A DNA stretch of 64,000 nucleotides from Sinorhizobium chiapasense (lineage in GTDB: Bacteria; Pseudomonadota; Alphaproteobacteria; Rhizobiales; Rhizobiaceae), in assembly GCF_036488675.1 (NCBI RefSeq), contig NZ_CP133148.1, positions 1,922,001 through 1,986,000 of the forward strand, read 5' to 3'. The position numbers and the translations under genes are program-made. Numbering within the stretch: the stretch's first letter is position 1; the number at the start of each line of letters is the position of its first letter. The notes beneath the pieces are model-generated. The model was not told the origin of the DNA and did no database searches. It worked only from the letters and a program-made list of their open reading frames with translations. Below are positions 1 to 7,905 of the stretch, piece after piece.

Positions 1-455
1 AGCGCGCTATGGATCACGGCATCAAGCCGCACGACATCGTCGTCGATCCGCTCGTCATGCCGATCGGCGCCTTGGGCGATGCCGGCCGGCAGGTCTTCGC
101 CCTTCTGCGGCGCCTGCGCGAGGAGCTGAAGGTCAACACCACCTGCGGCCTCTCCAACATCTCCTTCGGCCTGCCGCATCGCCACGGCATCAATGCCGGC
201 TTCATCCCGATGGTGATCGGCGCCGGCATGACCTCGGCGATCATGAACCCCTGCCGCCCGCAGGAAATGGAAGCCGTGCGCGCAGCGAACGTCCTGAACG
301 GCACCGACGCGAACTGCACCAACTGGATCATGACCTATCGCGACCACAAGCCGGCCGAAGGCGGCCATGCCGTGGCTGCTGCTGCACCGGCTGCCGGCGG
401 CGGACGGCGTGGTGGCCGCGCGGCCCGCGCCGGTGCTGGCGCAAGGGCGGAGTAG
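1..455 (+). CDS. Methyltetrahydrofolate:corrinoid methyltransferase, C-terminal part (5' end outside window)
   Basis: The reading frame is already open at the left edge, so only about the last 150 residues are seen. They match the end of a pterin-binding TIM barrel: a strand with IVVDPLVMPIG, a conserved TTCGLSNISFGLPHR segment, and an end with MNPCRPQ and NGTDANCTNWI. In this family the enzyme moves a methyl group between tetrahydrofolate and a cobalamin-bound corrinoid protein. The last 35 residues are Ala/Gly/Arg rich and probably a disordered tail. The RamA-type corrinoid reactivator 0.9 kb downstream on the same strand supports a corrinoid methyl-transfer locus whose other parts would lie to the left. 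Methyl donor and acceptor cannot be told from this fragment. Confidence 0.85.
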   Translation, partial: RAMDHGIKPHDIVVDPLVMPIGALGDAGRQVFALLRRLREELKVNTTCGLSNISFGLPHRHGINAGFIPMVIGAGMTSAIMNPCRPQEMEAVRAANVLNGTDANCTNWIMTYRDHKPAEGGHAVAAAAPAAGGGRRGGRAARAGAGARAE

Positions 456-498
456 TGCTTTCGGTTCGGCGCAGCGTTGCACTTCAAGGGGAACAGCA

Positions 499-801
499 AT
501 GAGAAGCCAACTGCGGCTCATTGCCGTCCTCATCCCCCTGATCCTCATTGCCAGATATACGCTGTTTGAGGATGCGGACGAGTTTCAAAAGTTCTACGCT
601 GCGCTCCGGACTTATGTTCTGCCGATTGTATTTCTGAACCTCGCAGTGGTTGCGGTCATGCTCGGCCTTGCTTTGACGAATAAAATCAATTCTGGGTCCC
701 GAGAGCGGGTTATAAACGTTTGCTTTTGGGGTAGTTCGATGGTGTTGGCCGCGGCGGTTGCCTATGCATTCGCAGTTGTGAAGTTAACCGTGGCACTGTA
801 G
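499..801 (+). CDS. Small membrane protein, unknown function
   Basis: This 100-residue protein has three predicted membrane segments, near residues 5-20, 37-58 and 75-97, separated by short polar loops. The start at 499 is preceded by AGGGGAACAGCA, a good ribosome binding site; the frame is open further upstream but that part overlaps the preceding methyltransferase gene. I recognise no family. It sits between a methyltransferase and a corrinoid reactivase, though the spacing does not prove a shared transcript. Its sequence is less GC-rich than the neighbouring enzymes, which suggests a more recent or less constrained gene. Confidence 0.6.
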   Translation: MRSQLRLIAVLIPLILIARYTLFEDADEFQKFYAALRTYVLPIVFLNLAVVAVMLGLALTNKINSGSRERVINVCFWGSSMVLAAAVAYAFAVVKLTVAL

Positions 802-842
802 CGAGGTATCCCGAACTCTCATTTGAGCAGTGGAGATCCCCA

Positions 843-1184
843 ATGACACCGCGTCGGCTCCGCGTGGACACTGCCACGCTTTGGTTCGAAGCTCCGTTCG
901 TGATAGCGCTTCGGCTGCAAGAGATGCAGCTTGCGGCAATGACCGGCAAGACGCACGACGTAGCCGAGCTCCAACGCATGGTTTCCGAAAAGGTTGCGGC
1001 CGCGGCCGAGAGCGGGATGGCCGTGAACGTAGCTCTCTGGAAGGCGACACTCGACAGCACGATGCGGCTGATGACCGGCGCCAGTGGTTCCGGATACGGA
1101 GCGGCGATTGCCGCCGCGGCCCTCAAGCCTTATGGCAAGCGGGTGCGCAGCAACGCGCGGCGGCTATCGCGCAAGAAACCGTGA
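843..1184 (+). CDS. Small hypothetical protein, phasin-like in character
   Basis: A 113-residue, mostly helical, Ala-rich protein. It begins with a TLWFEAPFVIALRLQEM segment and ends in a basic tail (RVRSNARRLSRKKP). GGAGATCCCCA precedes the ATG at 843 at good spacing. The helical, amphipathic character and basic end resemble phasin-like proteins, but I see no diagnostic motif, so function is open. It follows the small membrane protein by about 40 bases on the same strand and may be cotranscribed with it. Confidence 0.55.
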   Translation: MTPRRLRVDTATLWFEAPFVIALRLQEMQLAAMTGKTHDVAELQRMVSEKVAAAAESGMAVNVALWKATLDSTMRLMTGASGSGYGAAIAAAALKPYGKRVRSNARRLSRKKP

Positions 1185-1344
1185 CCATCCTGTTCACCAG
1201 CGCGGTACAGCCCTTCTGAAATGTGCTGGCAGATCTTTTCATGTCGGGATCTGACAACTATCAGGCGTCATTCCGGTGCAGTCTGAAGCCGTCGATCCGC
1301 GCTTCGCTCCCGGCTGAAGCGAACATGACGAAAGACGGAACAGC

Positions 1345-3417
1345 ATGCGCATTGACAGCACTTCCGAACTCGAGACCAATATGCCTGAAGCCGCGCGCAA
1401 GGATCCTCTGGTACTGTTCATGCCGTCGGGCAAGCGTGGGCGCTTCCCGGTCGGCACGCCGATCCTCGACGCCGCGCGTTCGCTCGGGGTCTATGTCGAA
1501 AGCGTGTGCGGCGGACGCGCGACCTGCGGACGCTGCCAGGTTTCCGTGCAGGAAGGCAACTTCGCCAAGCACAAGATCGTTTCGTCGAACGACCACATCT
1601 CGCCGATCGGCCCGAAGGAGCAGCGCTATGCCAGCGTGCGCGAACTGCCGGATGGCCGCCGCCTTTCCTGCTCTTCCCAGATTCTCGGCGATCTCGTCAT
1701 CGACGTGCCGCAGGACACCGTCATCAATGCGCAGGTGGTGCGCAAGGCCGCGACCGACCGGGTGATCGAGCGCAATGCCGCCGTCCAGCTTTGCTATGTC
1801 GAAGTCGACGAACCGGACATGCACAAGCCGCTCGGCGATCTCGACCGAATGAAAGCCATGCTGGAGAAGGATTGGGGCTGGAAGGATCTGCTGATCGCGC
1901 CGCATCTGATCCCGCAGGTGCAAGGCATCCTGCGCAAGGGCAACTGGGCCGTCACCGCCGCGATCCACCGCGACATGGATTCCTCGCGCCCCTTCATCGT
2001 CGGCCTCTGGCCAGGCCTCAAGAACGAGGCCTACGGCGTCGCTTGCGACATCGGCTCGACGACGATCGCCATGCACCTCGTGTCGCTCCTCTCCGGTCGC
2101 ATCGTCGCCTCCTCGGGCGCGTCGAACCCGCAGATCCGCTTCGGCGAGGATCTGATGAGCCGCGTCTCCTACGTGATGATGAACCCCGACGGCCGCGAGG
2201 CGATGACCAAGGCCGTGCGCGAAGCCATGAACGGCCTGATCGGCAAGGTCTGCGCCGAGGGTGAGATCGACCGCCACGACATCCTCGACATGGTGGTCGT
2301 CGGCAATCCGATCATGCATCACCTCTTCCTCGGCATCGATCCGACCGAACTCGGCCAGGCGCCCTTTGCGCTCGCCGTCTCCGGCGCGCTGCAATACTGG
2401 GCGCACGAGATCGACATCGAAGTCAATCGCGGCGCAAGGCTCTACATGCTGCCCTGCATTGCCGGCCATGTCGGGGCGGACGCCGCGGGTGCGACACTTT
2501 CGGAAGGCCCGCACCGGCAGGACAAGATGATGCTGCTCGTCGATGTCGGCACCAATGCCGAGATCGTGCTCGGCAACCGACAACGCGTCGTTGCCGCCTC
2601 CTCGCCGACGGGCCCGGCCTTCGAAGGTGCTGAAATCTCCTCCGGTCAGCGCGCCGCGCCCGGCGCGATCGAGCGCGTGCGCATCGACCCCGAGACACTG
2701 GAGCCGCGCTTCCGCGTGATCGGCGTCGACAAGTGGTCGGACGAGGAAGGTTTCGCCGAGGCCGCCGCCGCGGTCGGCGTCACCGGCATCTGCGGCTCGG
2801 CGATCATCGAGGTGGTCGCGGAGATGTATCTGACCGGCATCATTTCTCAGGACGGCGTGGTCGACGGCGCCATGGCCGCGAAAAGCGCGCGCATCGTCCC
2901 GAACGGCCGCACCTTCTCTTACCTCCTGCATGACGGCGAACCCCGCATCACCGTGACGCAGAACGACATCCGCGCAATCCAGCTCGCCAAAGCGGCGCTC
3001 TATGCCGGCATCAAGCTCTTGATGGAAAAGCAGGGGGTCGATCATGTCGACACCATCCGCTTCGCCGGCGCCTTCGGCTCGTTCATCGATCCGAAATACG
3101 CCATGGTGCTGGGCCTGATCCCGGATTGCGACCTCGACGAGGTGAAGGCGGTCGGCAATGCCGCCGGCACCGGCGCGCTGATGGCTCTCCTCAATCGTGG
3201 CCATCGCCGCGAGATCGAGGAAACAGTCAGGAAAATCGAGAAGATAGAGACGGCTCTTGAATCGAAATTTCAGGAGCACTTCGTCAACGCCATGGCGATG
3301 CCGAACAAGGTCGACGCCTTCCCGAAACTCGCCGAGGTGGTCACCCTTCCGGAGCGGAAGGTGATGGCCGATGATAGCGAAGGTGGCGGCCGCAGAAGGC
3401 GCCGCAGCCGGGAATAG
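1345..3417 (+). CDS. Corrinoid-activating ferredoxin/ASKHA ATPase protein (RamA/DUF4445 type)
   Basis: This 690-residue protein should reactivate cob(II)alamin on a corrinoid methyl carrier by ATP-driven, low-potential reduction. Near residues 50-62 it has the plant-type 2Fe-2S pattern VCGGRATCGRC, with a fourth Cys in RRLSCSSQ near residue 111. A linker follows, then the ASKHA ATPase fold with DIGSTTIAMHL (about residue 235) and LLVDVGTNAEIVLG (about residue 395). The C-terminus is Arg-rich. ATG 1345 has a weak purine tract upstream; ATG 1381 is an alternative without an SD. Similar proteins serve methylamine, betaine and split methionine synthase systems. The pterin methyltransferase at the window's left edge suggests a methyl-H4folate-linked role, but the substrate is unknown. 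Confidence 0.9.
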   Translation: MRIDSTSELETNMPEAARKDPLVLFMPSGKRGRFPVGTPILDAARSLGVYVESVCGGRATCGRCQVSVQEGNFAKHKIVSSNDHISPIGPKEQRYASVRELPDGRRLSCSSQILGDLVIDVPQDTVINAQVVRKAATDRVIERNAAVQLCYVEVDEPDMHKPLGDLDRMKAMLEKDWGWKDLLIAPHLIPQVQGILRKGNWAVTAAIHRDMDSSRPFIVGLWPGLKNEAYGVACDIGSTTIAMHLVSLLSGRIVASSGASNPQIRFGEDLMSRVSYVMMNPDGREAMTKAVREAMNGLIGKVCAEGEIDRHDILDMVVVGNPIMHHLFLGIDPTELGQAPFALAVSGALQYWAHEIDIEVNRGARLYMLPCIAGHVGADAAGATLSEGPHRQDKMMLLVDVGTNAEIVLGNRQRVVAASSPTGPAFEGAEISSGQRAAPGAIERVRIDPETLEPRFRVIGVDKWSDEEGFAEAAAAVGVTGICGSAIIEVVAEMYLTGIISQDGVVDGAMAAKSARIVPNGRTFSYLLHDGEPRITVTQNDIRAIQLAKAALYAGIKLLMEKQGVDHVDTIRFAGAFGSFIDPKYAMVLGLIPDCDLDEVKAVGNAAGTGALMALLNRGHRREIEETVRKIEKIETALESKFQEHFVNAMAMPNKVDAFPKLAEVVTLPERKVMADDSEGGGRRRRRSRE

Positions 3418-3474
3418 GCGCTATCGCCTTTCCCTCGCTGCCGCTGCCACCCGAGATCACCGTGCCTTTGAGTC

Positions 3475-3963
3475 TCAAAGCGGCACCGTCAGCCCCACCT
3501 TGACCCGGTCCATGGCGACGAAGGTGCGGAATTTCTTGACATTGTTGTTACCGAAGAAGAGGCGTCGCGTCAGCGCCTCGTAATCGGCCATGGTCGCGAC
3601 GACGATGACCAGGATGAAATCCGCCTCGCCGGTGACATAGTAGCATTGCTGCACTTCGGGTGCGGCCGAAAACTCCGCCTTTGCCGCATCGATCAATTCG
3701 GCCGTCTCGCTGATCACTTCGACCTCGACGAAGATCGTGATCGGCTGGCCGACGCTGGCCGGATCGACGATGGCGCAATTGGCCGCGATGACACCCGCCT
3801 CCTCCATGCGCCTGATCCGCCGCTGCACCGCCGGCGCCGAGAGATTGACCGCCTCGCCGATCGTGCGCTGCGGCGTGGCATTGTCCTTCTGCAGGATCTT
3901 CAGGATTGCGAGGTCGAAGGAATCGAGGGCGATTTCGGGAGCGGTTTTCGCCAAAGCTGACAT
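3475..3963 (-). CDS. Lrp/AsnC family transcriptional regulator
   Basis: A 162-residue regulator with an N-terminal helix-turn-helix (about residues 15-65, containing IGEAVNLSAPAVQRRIRRM) and a C-terminal RAM ligand-binding domain (YYVTGEADFILVIVV). It is divergent from the diaminopropionate ammonia-lyase operon, with a 130-base intergenic region between the starts. That layout is typical of a local, amino-acid-responsive regulator, so I infer it controls the operon starting at 4094. The 3' end faces the corrinoid reactivase gene. The GAGG before the ATG lies unusually close to it. Confidence 0.9.
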   Translation of the reverse strand: MSALAKTAPEIALDSFDLAILKILQKDNATPQRTIGEAVNLSAPAVQRRIRRMEEAGVIAANCAIVDPASVGQPITIFVEVEVISETAELIDAAKAEFSAAPEVQQCYYVTGEADFILVIVVATMADYEALTRRLFFGNNNVKKFRTFVAMDRVKVGLTVPL

Positions 3964-4093
3964 ACCTCGTGAAACAAACTTGCATTTCGAGGCCTAGAAT
4001 ACAGCGCAATTTTCGCGCTCTGTGCAATATATATTCGCCGATCCAGGAGTTTGAGACGCGGGATTCATCCCGCTTAGATCAACGAGGACGGCT

Positions 4094-5308
4094 ATGTTTC
4101 TTCTGAATACCCATCCCGACCACAACCGCCCGCTCGACCCCGTCGATGCGGAAACTCTTGGAGAAGGCGCCGCCGATACGGTCGAGCGCTTCCTCGCCCA
4201 TCGCGCCAATCATGCCGAGACGCCGCTGCACGCACTGCCGGCACTCGCGCGCGAGCTCGGCGTCGGCGCGGTCCATGTCAAGGACGAGGGTCATCGGCTC
4301 GGCCTCGGCAGCTTCAAGGCGCTCGGTGGCGCCTATGCGGTGATCCGGCTGGTGCTGGAAGAGGCGGAACGGCGCCTCGCGCGCCCGGTCGATGTCGCCG
4401 AACTGCATTCGTCGGAGGTCAAGGCCGTGGCGGCGACGATGACTTTCGCCTGCGCGACCGACGGCAATCACGGCCGCTCTGTGGCGCAAGGGGCCGAGCT
4501 CGTTGGCGCGAAGGCGGTGATCTTCGTTCATGGCGGCGTCAGCGAGGCCCGTGTGGCGGCGATCTCCCGCTTCGGTGCCGAGATGGTCCGTGTCGACGGC
4601 ACCTACGATGATACCGTTGCCGAAGCGGCGCGGGTCGCGACCGAGAACCGCTGGACGATCGTCTCCGATACGTCCTGGGCAGGCTACGAGCGCATTCCCG
4701 GACTGGTGATGCAGGGCTACACGGCAATGGTCCGGGAGGCGCTGCGCCGGCTGCCGGAGCCACCGACGCATGTGTTTGTCCAGGCGGGTGTCGGTGGCGT
4801 CGCCGCTGCCGTCAGCGGTCATCTCGCGCTCGCATTTGGCGACCGGCGGCCGACCTTCACCGTCGTCGACCCGGTGCGCGCTGCCTGCATCTTCGAGACG
4901 GCGCGTGCCGGGCATCCGGTGAAGATCGCCCATGGCGAGCCGACGGTGATGGCCATGCTCGAATGCTACGATCCCTCGCTTGTCGCCTGGCGCGTGCTGA
5001 AGCACGTCGCCGACGTCTTCATGACTGTCGACGAGCAGGACGCCATTGCCGCGATGAACCGTCTGGCGCGCCCGTCCGGCAACGATCCGGCGATTGTTGC
5101 GGGAGAAAGCGGCGGCGCCGGATTGGCGGGCCTCGTCCGGGCGGCGACCATCCCCGCCGTCAGGGCGGCGATCGGCCTCGATGAAACCTCTCGCGTCCTG
5201 CTTTTCAACACCGAGGGCGCGACGGACCCGGCGCGCTATGCCGAGTTCGTCGGCATGACCCCGGCGGAAGTCATCGGCAACCGGCGGGCACAGGGAGCAA
5301 CAGCATGA
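4094..5308 (+). CDS. dpaL: Diaminopropionate ammonia-lyase
   Basis: A 404-residue PLP enzyme of fold type II that splits 2,3-diaminopropionate into pyruvate and two ammonia. The PLP lysine lies in LGSFKALGGAYA (about residue 75), followed by the substrate/phosphate loop ATDGNHGRSVA (about residue 125). A glycine-rich QAGVGGVAAAVSGH loop (about residue 237) holds the PLP phosphate. Length and motif order agree with the YgeX/DpaL family. The gene starts an operon: its stop overlaps the next start by four bases (ATGA at 5305-5308), and a third hydrolase follows 12 bases after that. The Lrp gene upstream is divergent. Threonine deaminase and serine dehydratase are less likely given the overall sequence. 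Confidence 0.9.
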   Translation: MFLLNTHPDHNRPLDPVDAETLGEGAADTVERFLAHRANHAETPLHALPALARELGVGAVHVKDEGHRLGLGSFKALGGAYAVIRLVLEEAERRLARPVDVAELHSSEVKAVAATMTFACATDGNHGRSVAQGAELVGAKAVIFVHGGVSEARVAAISRFGAEMVRVDGTYDDTVAEAARVATENRWTIVSDTSWAGYERIPGLVMQGYTAMVREALRRLPEPPTHVFVQAGVGGVAAAVSGHLALAFGDRRPTFTVVDPVRAACIFETARAGHPVKIAHGEPTVMAMLECYDPSLVAWRVLKHVADVFMTVDEQDAIAAMNRLARPSGNDPAIVAGESGGAGLAGLVRAATIPAVRAAIGLDETSRVLLFNTEGATDPARYAEFVGMTPAEVIGNRRAQGATA

Positions 5309-6540
5309 GCGCCCTATCGATCGATGCGGACCGGCTGCTCAGCCGCATCCGCGCACTCGGCGACATCGGTCGCGACAGCGGCGGCAGATTGACCCGGCTC
5401 GCAGCCTCGGACGCAGACAAGGCAGGTCGGGACCGGCTTGTCCAGTGGCTTTGCGAGGCGGAACTGGAGGTCGTGGTCGACCGGGTCGGCAATATCTTCG
5501 GCATCTGGCGCGACGCCGGCAATGCCGCGAATGCGCCCGTCCTCATCGGCTCGCATATCGATACTGTCATCGACGCCGGCATCTACGATGGCTGCTACGG
5601 GGTGCTTTCCGGCCTGGAGGCGATACAGACGTTGAGGGAAGCCGGTACCGCCCTCGCCCACCCGATCGCCATCGCTGCCTTCACCAATGAGGAAGGCGTG
5701 CGCTATGCCCCCGACATGATGGGCTCGCTCGTCTATGCCGGCGGGCTTTCGGTCGACGAGGCGCTTGCGACGGTCGGCACGGACGGCAGCGTACTTGGCG
5801 AGGAACTGCGACGCATCGGCTATGCCGGCGCGGATGGGCCGGACTTTTCAAAGCCACATGCCTATGTCGAACTCCATGTCGAACAAGGTCCGGTCCTGGA
5901 GCGCGAAGGCGTGCCGATCGGAGCCGTCGAGAACCTGCAGGGCATTTCCTGGCAGCGGATTACGATCGAGGGCGTCGCCAACCACGCCGGCACGACGCCG
6001 ATGTCGATGCGGCGCGACCCCGGCTACGCGGCCGCCCGCGTGATCGGCTTCCTGCACGATCGCGCAACGACCTCCAATACGCCGACCGTCGCCACCGTCG
6101 GCTGCATTGCCTTCGAGCCGAACGCGATCAACGTAATCCCGTCGCGCGCCACTTTCACAGTCGACCTGCGCGATCCTGACACGGAACGGCTGAAAGCCGA
6201 GGAAGCCGCGCTCGCTGGCTATCTGCAGGACCTGGCGGCTGTCGAGGACATGACCATAATGACGGAGCGCCTGGCGCGGTTCGAGCCGGTGACCTTCGAC
6301 GCAAGGATTGTCGGTATCGTCGAGGAGGCAGCCCGCATGCGCGGCCTCGCCTCGAAGCGGATGACCTCCGGCGCCGGCCATGACGCGCAAATGATTGCGC
6401 GGGTCGCGCCGGCGGCGATGATTTTCGTGCCGAGCGTCGGCGGCATCAGCCACAACCCGCGCGAATATACAGCCGACGTCGATCTTGTCGCCGGCGCCAA
6501 TGTCCTGCTCGATGTCATCCAACGCCTGGCTGCAGACTGA
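5305..6540 (+). CDS. Zn-dependent M20 amidohydrolase (allantoate amidohydrolase/N-carbamoyl-amino-acid hydrolase family)
   Basis: A 411-residue cytosolic metallohydrolase. Metal-ligand motifs are visible: GSHIDTVIDAGIYDG (His/Asp, about residue 80), TNEEGVRY (Glu-Glu, about residue 127), HVEQGPVLE (about residue 193) and a C-terminal SGAGHDAQ (about residue 355). Relatives remove a carbamoyl or similar N-acyl group from amino acids or hydrolyse allantoate. Translational coupling to dpaL (four-base overlap) suggests it releases diaminopropionate, or a related diamino acid, from an N-substituted precursor. That substrate is inferred from context, not seen. Confidence 0.85.
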   Translation: MSALSIDADRLLSRIRALGDIGRDSGGRLTRLAASDADKAGRDRLVQWLCEAELEVVVDRVGNIFGIWRDAGNAANAPVLIGSHIDTVIDAGIYDGCYGVLSGLEAIQTLREAGTALAHPIAIAAFTNEEGVRYAPDMMGSLVYAGGLSVDEALATVGTDGSVLGEELRRIGYAGADGPDFSKPHAYVELHVEQGPVLEREGVPIGAVENLQGISWQRITIEGVANHAGTTPMSMRRDPGYAAARVIGFLHDRATTSNTPTVATVGCIAFEPNAINVIPSRATFTVDLRDPDTERLKAEEAALAGYLQDLAAVEDMTIMTERLARFEPVTFDARIVGIVEEAARMRGLASKRMTSGAGHDAQMIARVAPAAMIFVPSVGGISHNPREYTADVDLVAGANVLLDVIQRLAAD

Positions 6541-6552
6541 AGGAACGATCCG

Positions 6553-7707
6553 ATGACTGATCTTGAGATGCTCGAAAAGCAGATGACGGAATGGCGGCGC
6601 GACCTTCACGCCCATCCTGAATTCGGCTTCGAGGAAAAGCGAACCTCCGCCTTCGTGGCGACGAAGCTCAGGGAGTTCGGGCTCGATGTCGCCGAAGGCG
6701 TCGGCGGCACCGGTGTCGTCGGCACGCTGAAACGCGGTAGCGGCAACCGGGCCATTGCGCTTCGCGCCGACATGGACGCGCTGCGCATTCCGGAACAGGG
6801 AGCGGCCGAATATCGCTCGCAAAACCCGGGCGTGATGCATGCCTGCGGCCACGACGGCCACACGACCATGCTGCTCGGCGCGGCGAAGCTGCTCGCGGAA
6901 GACGGAGGCTTCGACGGCACCGTGCGCTTCATCTTCCAGCCGGCCGAAGAATGGGGCAAGGGCGCCCTCGCCATGCTCGACGACGGCCTGATGGAGCGAT
7001 TTCCCTTCGAGGAGATCTACGGGCTGCACAACATGCCGGGGCTTGCCGTCGGTCATTTCGAGACGCGTTCCGGCGCGATCATGTCAGCGGAAGACAATTT
7101 CGAGATTGTGCTCACGGGCGTCGGCGGCCATGCCGCGCGTCCGCACGCCGGCAACGAGGTGCTGGTTGCCGCTTGCGCTCTCGTCACCAACCTGCAGACG
7201 ATCGTCTCGCGCCGCCTGAGTCCGGCCGATATTGGCGTCGTCTCTGTAACGGAACTTCTCACCGATGGCACCCGCAACGCGCTGCCCGGCCTTGCCCGCG
7301 TCCTTGGCGATGCACGCAGCTTCCGGCCGGAGGTCAGTGCCGAGATCGAGAAGCAGATGCGCGTGATCGCGGAGGGCACGGCGTTGACCCACAACGTCTC
7401 CGCCGAAGTCACTTACACGCGCGAATTCGTGCCTCTCCTCAACGATGCGGCCCTGGTCGAGGAAGCCTTCGCCGCCGCAAGAACCGTGTTCGAAGCCGAT
7501 CATATCGCCACGGCCCTTGAACCGATGACGGGCTCCGAAGATTTCGCCCGCTTCCTTGAACACGTTCCCGGCTGCTTCGTCTTCCTCGGCAACGGCCGCG
7601 ATTCCGCGCCGCTTCATAATCCGACCTACGATTTCAACGACGCCGGGCTCGTTCACGGCGCCCGTTTCCATGCCGCGATCGTCAAGCAGCGTCTGCCGTT
7701 GGCGTAG
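6553..7707 (+). CDS. M20D amidohydrolase (hippurate hydrolase/N-acyl-amino-acid hydrolase family)
   Basis: This 384-residue enzyme has the dinuclear metal motifs of the M20D family: HACGHDGHTTMLLGAA (about residue 96), FQPAEEWGKGA (about residue 131), a His-Asn pair in YGLHNMPG, and a late GSEDFARF (about residue 322). Members remove acyl groups from amino acids, for example benzoyl-glycine or auxin-amino acid conjugates. It follows the previous hydrolase by 12 bases with a clear AGGAACGATCCG ribosome site, so it belongs to the dpaL operon. Two different deacylases beside one lyase suggest stepwise trimming of a modified diaminopropionate; the exact acyl group is unknown. Confidence 0.88.
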   Translation: MTDLEMLEKQMTEWRRDLHAHPEFGFEEKRTSAFVATKLREFGLDVAEGVGGTGVVGTLKRGSGNRAIALRADMDALRIPEQGAAEYRSQNPGVMHACGHDGHTTMLLGAAKLLAEDGGFDGTVRFIFQPAEEWGKGALAMLDDGLMERFPFEEIYGLHNMPGLAVGHFETRSGAIMSAEDNFEIVLTGVGGHAARPHAGNEVLVAACALVTNLQTIVSRRLSPADIGVVSVTELLTDGTRNALPGLARVLGDARSFRPEVSAEIEKQMRVIAEGTALTHNVSAEVTYTREFVPLLNDAALVEEAFAAARTVFEADHIATALEPMTGSEDFARFLEHVPGCFVFLGNGRDSAPLHNPTYDFNDAGLVHGARFHAAIVKQRLPLA

Positions 7708-7755
7708 AGCATTCCAGCAAAGATGTGTAACGGTTTTCCGTCCGGTCGGACTGAG
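7708..7755 (+). repeat. Short dispersed repeat (GTAACGGTTTTCCGTCCGG family)
   Basis: A degenerate copy of an intergenic sequence that recurs at 13001, 25866, 30084 and 38457. The shared core is GTGTAACGGTTTTCCGTCCG. It lies just after the dpaL operon. Confidence 0.6.
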
Positions 7756-7905
7756 CACGGACTGCACGGTCTCGGCTGCGCTCATGAATAAGCTTCGCTT
7801 ACTCGTCGCCCGGTCATAACGGGCGAAGACTTCGGTTGTGTGCCGTCGCCTTCTGTCGCAGTTTCGAATAGAATGATCCTGGCAGGTCACGTTGTCGGAG
7901 CGGGG

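Noticed and set aside
1261..3279. Long open frame of 672 codons opposite the RamA-like gene
   Set aside because: It lies wholly antisense to a protein with clear 2Fe-2S and ASKHA motifs; His/Asp/Arg-rich composition is typical of a mirror frame in GC-rich DNA.
1381..3417. Start of the RamA-like protein at ATG 1381
   Set aside because: No ribosome site; ATG 1345 is slightly better placed, though the choice is not firm.
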